Source of the DNA: Holothuria scabra
Lineage: Eukaryota; Echinodermata; Holothuroidea; Aspidochirotida; Holothuriidae
Length of the DNA stretch: 64,000 bases
Direction of reading: 5' to 3'
Assembly (NCBI GenBank): GCA_037179385.1
Contig: CM074187.1
Coordinates: forward strand, 5,704,001-5,768,000
Of the stretch, positions 12,009 through 24,000 are shown piece by piece. The translations under genes and the position numbers were made by a program. How positions within the stretch are numbered: the first letter of the stretch is position 1; each line of letters begins with the position of its first letter. Under the pieces are notes generated by a model. That model was not told where the DNA came from and did no database searches. It saw only the letters and a program-made list of their open reading frames with translations.

Positions 12009-15000
12009 CTGAGACATATGGGGAAGAAGAGATAAAAGGAAATTCTAAGAAAACTGCAATTGTTACATGGGAAAGAGGAAGTTAATTACATAGGTTGGTG
12101 AAACTTCCTTTCAAATTAGACATATATCAGGTATGCTGGCAAACTTTGAACAATCTTTGCATTGCAAGTCACAAATTAATATGGTTCTTTCAAGGATGAG
12201 TCTGAGATTTCTAAAGAAAGAGGAAATTGATAAGCAGGCTGACACAGTGGCAGCCCCCCCCCCCCCCACCTCAGCTTCACCACAGTTTGTGCTGAGGTGA
12301 AATAATCTGGAACTTTTGAGGGGCTGGATTACAGGAAATGAGCTCTCAGACACATTTTCAATTAACATTTATACCAGACTCCAAAGAGTTTTTTGACACA
12401 GCCTTACGATATGTAGGTTTTGGGGCTATGCACTTGGCTATACTGTCAATGATGTATAGTACTAACATTAGGCCTTATGTTAGGCACCATATCTGGTAAG
12501 ATTGGCCTGAGTTTAAAGTTAATGTTAAATATCCGTACTTTTTCCCCTCATTAGTCTCGCTTGAACTGCCCCACTATTTTATGCATGATGGGACTTTTAC
12601 TAAAAGTGTTATTCTAAACCTTTATCAATGTCACAAACTAATAATCCTTTTTTCTTGTGAAACGATTGGAAAAATGAAATTCTGCCATTTTCTTAACATT
12701 GTGGTAATAGGGAACTTGGTGTATCCCTCTGAGTGCAAGTGTTACTTATGCAGTCGGTTTAACTATACTTTGAATAGCCGAGAGATTAGCAGTCTCAGTT
12801 GTCGGACAAATTTTACTGCATCACCTGTGGGAAATCTCTGAACACTCTACATCTGATGACCATAATCATAAGGTGCACATGTCAAGATCTCTGCATGTAA
12901 GTCTTACATGCCATGGGTTAAATGCTTACACAGTGCAATTAGGCTATACACTGTTTGGATTCACAACTGCCATTAGTTTATTGTTATTTTTCACGACTCA
13001 GAGAATTAAGAATAGTCCCCCTCCCCCCCCCCCCAAGAAAAAAAGAAAACACAATTTTTTTTTTTTTCTGCAGAACAGAGTTGCACTGAAAATAAGTGAT
13101 GATCAGCAAAAGGGGAGAAGCTCATGTCTGTTACTTTGGTCAAGTCTGAGACTTTCTCAAGTATATCAGTTCAGGTGAGAATTTTTTGAAGCATATTTAA
13201 CCCACAAGGGTGCACCAACATGTTGCACAAGGGTTGAATCTGAATCCAGCCAGAAGTATATGGCCTAATCTCTGGTCACTGTAATTTTGTGGAACTTCAC
13301 GGCTGTAATTGCCACCAAATCAGGTGTCTAGGTCACAAATTTGTTGGTTACCGAAATAAAACACATTTTATAAACTACCAGTGTATTGAAATGACCGAAA
13401 CCTAATCCTGATTCTGCTTTAAATGGTAAGGTACAGAAGTAAAGTAATTCAATAACTGTAAAGTTAAATCTGAAAGACTGAACAAGACACTTAAACCACT
13501 GCTTACCTATCATTTTTCCAGAATTTCCTCCATCCTGAGCATACTCTTTTCCTTTTTCACCCTCTTGACTTTTTGACCCACCAGGCACCTCAGAAGGTAC
13601 ATAATGCTGGTTTTGTGAGTCCTCCTCTGGCTCATCCTTCACTGTCACTGTCACAACACCTTGTGGAAAAACAGTATCAACAATTATTATTGTTGGAATA
13701 AATATTAAGTGTCAGTGACACAGTATCTAGTAGAATTATGAAATCAATCATGACTGTTTGTATGTACATTTACACAGAAATACATTGTCACAACACCTAG
13801 TGGAAAAACAATATCAACAACCATGACTGTTGGAATCAATATTAACTGTCAGTGACACAGCATCTAGTAGAATTATAAGATCAATCATGACTGTTTGAAT
13901 GTATATTTACACAGAAATACATTGTCAAGCAGAAATGTAGCTACCGTTAAATTTTTTTTGCAGTGGTGCCCAGGAATGTTCCATTGCACATTAAATGAAC
14001 TAAGATAAAGTCTGGGACTGTCCCATAGTAACGCCAGTTCCAGCTGTACTAAAACATGGTGGTTACTGGTTTAAGATGGGAGTTGGAGGGAAAATTTGCC
14101 TCTTGTGGTGTTTTTCCTATTCTGTTGACATATAACTCCAACAGGTGTGGCCAATAAATCAAGCATATACCTAATTCTTTGAATGGTGTGTTTTGAATGG
14201 TGTATTTTGTTGGCACCCATCACTCACTTTGACCTGGTTACAGCTGTGTTGCTGAGGCTGACATAAACATTTCACCCTGATAAACCACCTCATCTAACTA
14301 TTAACCCAACAAAAAACCTAACAGAGATGTGTTAAATGTTGGGGCTCTCACAATTTCCCCATACAAGTTACTTGCACCTTTCAACATCATGAAATAAGTC
14401 AGTCTCAAAATAAGGTCTTAAATTTTGAGGTGTGAGAGTGCGATCAAACTCCATCACTCACCTCAAATCATTGTCAGGAGTGTGATTTTTTTTTTTTTGG
14501 GGGGGGGGGGGGCAGGCTTAACATTTGCAGGCCTTTCTAACCCTTACTTTGATATGAGTTTTTGTAAAGGGCAAATATAAAAAATTAAAGTTTTAAAAGA
14601 TTTAGGGATGGTGAATATGGACCCTTAAAGTCTTGGGATGGAGGATCAATATAAAACCTGAATACCAAAAGGCTTAGAGATTCCATGCCCCTGAAATAAA
14701 CAGTGTTCAAGACTCCAACTTTGAGATATTGTGTGAACCTGGTTTTGAGACTTTGACCCCTAGTGAGCAAAGATGACTTCTGGCCTCCAACAAAATTAAG
14801 CAGATTCTGCCTTTCACCATTATTCATCCACACAAACAAAATATGAAATCTGCCCTATCTTACCCTACCATGAGATATCATGTAAACAAGATTTTCAGTC
14901 TTTGACCTCTGGTGACATCACAGAATCCCTCACCTCCACCAAAAAAAATAAGGTCCTTTCTCTAACTATAATGCATCCACATCCACTTACCAAGTATGAA

Positions 15001-18000
15001 ATCTGTCACATCATCCCACCTTCAGATATAGTGTAAATGAGGTTTTCAGACTTTGAGCTCTAGTGACCTTGACTGACCTTTGATCTCTCCCGAAAAATAC
15101 CATTCTTCCTCTCAACAGAAGAGAGCTACATACTTACTACAAAAAGTGGCAATCACTTTTATCTCAAGATATTGCAATTACAAGGATTTTGGACTCTGAG
15201 CTCTGGTGACCTTGACTGACCTTTGACCTTTCCCAAAACAATATGATTCTTCTTTTCAACAAGACAAATCTACATACCAAATATGAAACTGTTGGTCATT
15301 TCCAGTTGAAGGTGTTGCTATCACCAGAATGCAAAAATGCATTGAGGTTTCGATGATACATACATGTTCTTTTCAATAAAATGCTACATTTCTTGTAACA
15401 CCTGGGGACCCAAAGTGACCTTTGACTCCACCAGTGAGTAACTGGTTTTTCTTTTAACCAAAACACTTCTATATTTAAAAAGCCAAATTTCATACTCTGC
15501 CTTAAGATATTCTGCAAACAAGGTTTTCAGAGCTTAATGCCAAGTGATACCAGATGACCATTGACCTCCACCAAAATCAATAGGGTTCTTCCTTACATCA
15601 TAATGCATCAAAAGATCAAGTTTGAAATCAATCCAAACTTCCTACCTTGAGATATCGTGTAAACAAGGATTTCCTGGTTTGACAAAATGTGACCCCAAAT
15701 GACCTTTGACCTTCACCAAAATAAATAGGGGTCTTCTTCACCTCATAACGCATGAACATATCAAGTTTGAAATGAATCCGTTTCCCACCATGAGATATTG
15801 TGTAAACAGGGATTTCGGGGTTGGACTCTATATGACCCCAAATGACCTCTGACCGCCAACAAAAGTAAAAGGGTTTTTCCTTTCATCATAACGCATCAAC
15901 ATATCAAGTTTGAAATGAATCCAAGTTTCCCAAAATGAGATATTGTGTAATCAAGGATTTCGGGGTTTGACCCCATGTGACCCCAAATGACCTTTGACCT
16001 TCACCAAAATAGATAGGGTTCTTCCTCACCTCATAATACATTGACATATTAAGTTTAAATGAATCCAAGTTTCCCACCATGAGATATCGTGTAACCAAGG
16101 ATTTTGGGGTTTGACATCATGTGACCCCAAATGACTTCTGACCGCCAACAAAATTAATAGGGTTCTTCCTTACATCATAACACATCAACGTGTCAAGTTT
16201 GAAATCAATCCATGTTTCCTATCTTGAGATATCTTGTAAACAAGGATTTTGGGGTTTGACCCCATGTGACCCCAAATGACCTCTGACCGCCAACAAAATT
16301 AATAGGGTTGTTCCTTTCATCATAACGCATCAACATATCAAGTTTGAAATGAATCCAAGTTTTCCACCATGAGATATTGTGTAAACAAGGATTTTGAGGT
16401 TTGACCCCATGTGACCCCTGACCGCCAACAAAATTAATAGGGTTCTTCCTTACATCATAACACATTAACGTGTCAAGTTTGAAATTAATCCAAGTTTCCC
16501 ACCATGAGATATTGTGTAAACAAGGATTTCGGAGTTTGACCCCATATGACCCCAAATGACCTCTTACCTCCACCAAAATAGATAGGGTCCTTCCTCACCT
16601 CATAACGCATCAACATATCAAGTTTGAAATGAATCCAAGTTTCCTGCCATGAGATATTGTGTAAACAAGGATTTTGGGGTTTGACCCCATGTGACCCCAA
16701 ATGACCTCTGACAGCCAACAAAATTAATAGGGTTCTTCCTTCCATCATTACGCATCAACGTGTCAAGTTTGATATTAATCCAAGTTTCCTATCTTGAGAT
16801 ATCGTGTAAACAAGGATTTGGGGCTTGACCCCACGTGACCCCAAATGACCTTTGACCTCCACCAAAATCAATAGGGTTCTTCCTTACACCATAAAGCATC
16901 AACATATCAAGTTTGAAATGAATCCAAGTTTCCTATCTTGAAATATCGTGTAAACAAGGATTTCGGGGTTTGACCCCCTGTGACCCCAGATGACCTTTGA
17001 CCTCCACCAAAATCAATAGGGTTCTTCCTCTCAGTATGGGGTATCTGTGTACCAAGTTTGAGAATTGTCAGATCTTCCCTTCTCAAGATATCGTGTAAAC
17101 AAGCAAAGTGTCACAAACACACACACATACACACACACGCACACATACACACACACGCACATACACACATACATACACACGCACGCCATCATGACTGCAT
17201 AGGTTTCTCTTTTCATCCAAACCAAAAACGAGTGTCACAAATGCAAACATCTTTTTTTTTGCAAGTACTGTAGGCAAATAATTTGCTGTTTAACAATACC
17301 CTTCAGAGAAATACAGCCAACTTACTTGACTAATTTCTACACTAATCATCCATTGCATCACTTCCCAATTCCACCGTCTCTGGGATTTGCCATCTTTGGC
17401 AGTTTTGGGCAGTTTTAGATGGTTTGAGACACTCTAAAATAAGCTACACCCGGTTTGGAGCAACACAAAACCCAACTCTGATCAGCTGTGATTTCACACA
17501 TGACAAAGAAAATTTTACAATGTGGGCTCACCTGTACATAATTTGTGGAGGAATTAATATCATCTCAGTTAAACAGCTACCACTAATCTTCCAAACATGG
17601 GTTTTATGGGTAATATGGCTTTTCTCTTAAATATGGGCCCCAAATGGCAACATGGGTTTTTACTGGGTTTTATAGGTCCACTGGGGGGTCTGGAGGGGAC
17701 AGGGTTCTGCATGTATGTATCCTTCAACTTAACAACTGCCACCATGGATTTGAAAAAACTCCTCAGTCAACTGTGGAAGTCATTACCCCAGAATGCACTA
17801 ACCACATGGTTACAGGTTTGGATCAACTACAGGTGGAAGATCTAAATGGAGAAGAAGAATTTATTACCATGTCAAGAGTTCAACTAATATTTGCATTTTA
17901 ATGTGCCAATATCATGACAAAAGTGCAATACAATATTATCGCTTCTCAACTACCAAATCATACCAGATAAAATCCATTATCCCTTTTAGTGTGGCAGCAC

Positions 18001-21000
18001 CCAAGTGGTGCGTAAAATGACCATTTACCTCAAACGTACCTGGGTGGAGGAAGGGAACTGAAAAAAGCCTCTTACCCAAGGACAAAACCTAATGACCCAG
18101 GCGTGAGCCAAACCAGTGATTCTTTAAACACAAGTCCAACACCTTAAAGCAGCAGAATTTTGTTTTTACAGTTTTTCACACATTTACTTTTGCACCACAT
18201 TTGTGCATTGACTTGAGAATAGACAAGAAAAAAAAATCTGTGACCGCCATCTAACTTTGTGACTCATTAAAGTGTAGTCTTGCATCTGTGTTGAACTTTT
18301 GTAACCTAACAAATACTCATAAATTTTCATTCAGAAGTATTGAATTTACACAAAATTTACATTTCTTTTTACCTGAAAAACCTCTCCAATTTTTCTTAAC
18401 TCTAGTTAACAATCAGTTTAAAAGGGATAATCACTGTGCTGGGACAAAAGCCTAATATTTTCTGCCCAAACTCTGATGTGCTCCCACTACCAATTGCTCA
18501 TCATGTAGCTCCCTAAAAACCTCCACATCAGCACTTACATTCAGAGCCATCTTCTTCATTCACACCCTCAATATCAGTTCCTTCTCCAGCTGAGATACAA
18601 TCTGCTCTCTCTTCTTGTCCCCTACTTTCCCCTATCTCATGTCCCATCTGTTCTCTCCTCTCTTGTCCCCTGACTTGTAACATGCTATCTGCATCCTGTC
18701 TCCCCACACTGTTATAAGGCTCTGCTGGTAGAAGGAAGTCAAGGAAGCAGCTTCCAGATTAGAAAAACTTTGTAGTCATAGAATCAAGTTTCCTTCAAAC
18801 TTGCTTTGCACATGGTTATTTTTCATTCATTTCTTTGGTCCATGAGAAGTGTTTCAAATCGAAATCCACTTTCTTGCCATTTTCCCAAATTACATGAAAA
18901 GAATTAAGATTCTAGACACAGTTTAACAATAATACCAAAAGGCAAATTGCTGTTTCTTAAAGTGTTAACCTTTATTTGAGGACAATACTTCACACATTAT
19001 GCTTTGAATTCATATGAACTGATCAGTAATCTTATGAAACATAACTACATCAATCTATAAATCACCTTCAAATCTTGAAAGGAAGTGCATATCATCTTCT
19101 TGACTAACAATTGGTGAGGGCCTACTGTCATGAATCAGCTGATTACGTGGCACAAAGTAACCAGTGAGATGAATTGTTGCTGTAGTATAACAAAAAAAAA
19201 AGGAAAGAGACATGTAAAAGTAACCAATGAAACAATTAAGTGGTATGATGATGGAAGTAGAAGGTAGGGAAAGGGATTTATGCCTAACCACAAAGTAATA
19301 GATGGCACCAAGTTTTGACATTATCACCTATTCCAAAATATCTTCAGTTTTCCATGTTTGGTTACCTACAAAACTTACCTGGTTCCTGAGTCCCAAATAT
19401 GAAAAGTGTCGGTCATTCCAATCTTGAGATATCATGTTTACAAGCAAAAGTGTCACACACACGTACAGCACATACCCTTTCTCAAAGCCCTTTGGCCAGT
19501 GAGCCACAACTGGAAACCAGAATGCAAAAATGCATTGAGGTTTTGATGATACATACCTGCTCTTTTCAATGAAATGCTACATTCCTTGTAACAACTGGTG
19601 ACCCGAAGTGACCTTTGACTCCACCTGTTAGTAACTGGTTTTTCTTTTAACCAAAACATTTCTACAAATTTCATACTGTGCCTTAAGATATTCCACAAAC
19701 AAGCTGCTTACATCATAACGCATCAACATATCAAGTTTGAAATGAATCCAAGTTTCCTACCTTGAGATATAGTGTAAACAAGGTTTTCTGAGTTTGACCC
19801 CCTATGACCCCAAATGACCTTTGACCTCCACCAAAATCAAAAGGGTTCTTCCTTACATCATTACGCATCAACATATCACGTTTGAAATCAATCCAAGCTT
19901 CCTACCTTAAGATATTGTGTTAAAAAGTTTTTCAGGATTTGTCCCCTTCGGACCCCAAATGACCTTTGACCTCCACCAAAATAAACAGGATTCTTCTTTA
20001 CATCATAATACATCAACATATCAAGTCTGAAATGAATCCAACTTTCCTACCATGATGTATCATGTAAACAAGGATTACAGGGTTTGGACCCCATGTGACC
20101 CCAAATGACCCATGACCTCCACCAAAATGTCTTGGGTTTTTCCTTACATCATAACGCATCAACAGATCAAGTTTGAAATGAATCAAAGTTTCCTACCTTG
20201 AGATATAGTGTAAACAAGGATTTCGGGGTTTGAAAACATGTGACCCCAAATGACCTTTGAACTCCACGAAAATAAATCTGTTTCTTTTCTTACATCATAA
20301 TGCATCAACCTATCAAGTTTGAAATGAATCCAACTTTCCTACCATGATGTATCATGTAAACAAGGATTTCAGGGTTTGACCTCATGTGACCCCAAATGAC
20401 CTTTGACCTCCACCAAAATAAATTGGGTTCTTCCTCACATCATAACGCATCAACATATCAAGTTTGAAATGAATCCAAGTTTCCTACCTGGAGATATAGA
20501 GTAAACAAGATTTCAGGGTTTGACCCCATGTGACCCCAACTGACCTTTGACCTCCACGAAAATATATCCCGTTCTTTCCTACATCTTAAGGCATCAACAC
20601 ATCAAGTTTGAAATGAATCAAAGTTTCCGACCATGAGATATCGTGAAAACAAGGATTTCAGGGTTTGACCCCTATGACCCCAAATGACCTTTGACCTCCA
20701 CCAACATCGATAGGGTTCTTCCTTACATCATAACGCATCTACATATCAAGTTTGAAATTAATCCAAGTTTTCTATCTTGAATATTGTGTAAATAAAAATT
20801 TTGGTTTTTGACCCCCTGTGACCCCAGATGACCTTTGACCTCAACCAAAAAATAGGGTTCTTCCTCTCAGTAAGGGGTATCTGTGTACCAAGTTTGAGAA
20901 CTGTCAGACTTTCCCTTCTCAAGATATCGTGTAAACAAGCAAAGTGTCACAAACACACACACATACACACACACATATACACACACATACATACACACCT

Positions 21001-24000
21001 ACGCCATCATGAATGCATAGGTTTCTCTTTTCATGGAAACCAAAAAGGCTGTAGCCAGTTCGACTTCAACCAACCAGTTTGAAACTGGGCCGTAAAATTC
21101 CATTTAACCTAACCAAAGCCCTACAGGTACCGAAAAAGTTCCTGACAAGGAAATTATCAGAATTCTCCTTAGGCCTTGAGCCCATGCAGCATGCATGTGA
21201 ATGCTGTGTGTGAGGGCAGGCTTCTGAGCTTGAGTGCTCTCAAGCAGCCTATAGGCCTACATGCTAAGGCAATGTTTGTAGGTGTATACACACACATACA
21301 CAAAACATCACCATCACATAAATTTCTTGCCTGCCTTCAACAAGAAATCAATGATCTCTCTATAGCAGCCGTCAGTTTTTTGAGGAGCTTCTTTAAAAGG
21401 GCTGAAGCAAACTCAGCAAAGTCCACTCACCTCTCCCATCAGCACTGAAAACAACTCGTTCTCCATCACCAAATACAAGATCTAGGGACTGTTGATACAA
21501 GGAACCATGAACTAAGGTGCATAGAACAAAGTCAGAGAAACCTCTTTTAACTTTGACCTGAGTAACACCAGCAGCTGTAAAGAAATTCATGCAAGAAGGA
21601 CTAGTTTGTAATGTATGACAAAAGGAAAACTCTTATTTAGATAAAATACAGAGTTCCTGTTCTAAGATGATGATAAATCTGACTGTCCCAAAAGCCCCAT
21701 TAAAATGGTAAACATACAATTCCTCACTCTGATTGGAAAGCTACAGAAGTGAACAAAGACTTAAAAAATTTTCAGTACAATTAAACTGTCATGCTATTGT
21801 CTGTTTCTGACTTCCTGAAATAGAATAGGTTTTACAGTACAACAGAAATTCCTCTGCTCACACACTGTAATAGGATCTCGAACACTGGGGGGGGGGGGGG
21901 GTGAAACAAAACCCAGTGATCTCCACTAGCTGTTTTGTTAGGGTCTTCACCACCCACAAAATTTGCAGACGGTGCTAGTCAATTGGACAAAAATTCACCA
22001 AGTGGACAAAAAGGTGGAGCCACCGGGTCAGATATCATCAATTTAAAAGCTTAAAACAGGGCAAACAGTAGCAACTTCAGCCTGAACATTGAGAAATGAC
22101 AATCAGAAATGTTTGCTACGAATCACTCTTTAAAGAAATTTAAGGATTGTAGTAGGTGAGTTATTTTAATACTTAAACAGATTTAGATCAGCTCCTATGC
22201 TGATCTAGGTGTGCAAAAGATCACTCTCCTCACAGTGGTTTGAGGTGAGTGATGAAAGCAGGTTACACTCGAATGCCTCAAAATTCAAGGCCAGCTGGTA
22301 CTTAGCCATTACAGAAGGCCATAATTTAATTTATTATATACTTCAGCAAATATTTTTCAAAGAGAGCACTCCCAGGCCCTTTTTATTGGACAGAATCACA
22401 ATTGACCTATTTAATCTTCTGAGCCTGCAGACAAAAAAAAATTCATCAACAGAGAACACTAGAAACCCCTTCTTGATTATGAATGACATAATCACTCATG
22501 ACGAAATCCAGCCCGATGCTCTCCATATAGCACCTTCACGGTTACTTAAGTGAAGTGTAAATAATGCTGTCAGCTCCCACTGACCACTCTGCTCATTGAC
22601 TGACTGCACTGAGATAACAGCACAAGGCTTCCTTATGTAGTCACACTTGTCTTTATGGAGAAGAGTCTTCTGGCACCCTATCTGCAATTTCATGGTCCAC
22701 TGGGCCAGGGAGTCTTTATCTTTATGTGCAATTAATGAAGTGGAAATACCCTGAAAAAGGCCTCAAAATTCGGGTTTTTGGGGCATCGGAGGAGTTAGCC
22801 TAATGCTTGGGTGAAAAATGTTGGAGAAGTGGGGATGGGGCTCCCTCCAAAAAAATTTGGGCAGTCTGGGGAAAGTTGGACAGTACTAAAAAGTACTAAA
22901 TAATAGTATAATAGTATTCTCATCCTTAACATGTATTTTTCCAACCATGCATAACCAGGAACCACACTGTAGGACACAAGATACCATGTCTCCTGCTGAC
23001 TAAGCTTTTACATTCACCAACCTTCTCAAAACATGAAAATTTTTATTCAATTAATTAATTTGAGACAATTATCCAAGAATAGGAGATAAATGTTTGTGAA
23101 GAGAACAAAGACCACATGTGTATTGAAGAAACAGAATTTGTGAGCTCAGTTAACTGATATCCTTACCTAAAGCAGCTTTGCTGTCCATTGCAGCCATTGA
23201 TACATGGAAGCTCCAGTCCACCGTCTTAACATAATGTCGGCCTGGCTCCAAAGTCAGACCTTTAGAGTAAAGAGGAAATTCAAAATATATTGCATTACAT
23301 GTACAGTAGCTTCCTTTATGGCCACAGATGTAGTTTCCTCATATGGGTATTTATTTTTTCAGTAAATTGCACTTCATTTAATTTGCACAATGTGAGAAAC
23401 TTCCTGAACTTTCTGTTGAAAAAGCTATGCCTTTTATACTGTATGGGAACACTAATTTGTGCCAGATAGAACAGCAGTTCTAAAACATTTGGTTTGTGGC
23501 CCATCAGCCCCAGCTCACTGAGGCCATAGGCCTCACAACCCTCATTGGTAGAAGTACAGTACAGACAAATATCTTGTAGCATGCATTATGCCCTCCTCCA
23601 AGAATATGGAAAATTTATTCTGTAATATCATGACACAAGTAACTTGAATTTTAAAGCAAATGCTCCTAATGCATACCACATATAGGTTACACTAAAAGAA
23701 AAAACAAGGTAAACAGACTATACACATACTGTAATTCTGCACAAAAATCCATCAAATTACCAAATACACTCCTAAAGAGCTTTTGGTTAAAAGAATATTC
23801 CATTGGTCTTCAGTGACTATTAAACAATAATGCTAAAGACAACCCATTTCATCCCACAACCTTTCTGGCCAAACAGCGTAATAAATCTAAAATTGAAAAT
23901 CTCAATAATGTTGAAGTTTAAACCCTTTGCCTGTAAATCCCACATTTTCCTATTCTGCCATTTGATACACAGAAACGGTGGGGCAAAGAATAACCTATGA

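Noticed and set aside
17590..17901. Plus-strand frames ending EDLNGEEEFITMSR, possible exon
   Set aside because: The tail looks protein-like, but I found no acceptor-donor pair in phase and it lies inside an intron of the minus-strand gene.
14870..20945. Several open frames of 64-123 codons within the repeat arrays
   Set aside because: They repeat the same peptide with the 144-bp period because the unit is nearly a multiple of three. There are no splice sites and no family resemblance; they are shadows of the repeat.
15540..20945. CRISPR-like array
   Set aside because: The whole unit is repeated with no unique spacers, and the genome is eukaryotic.
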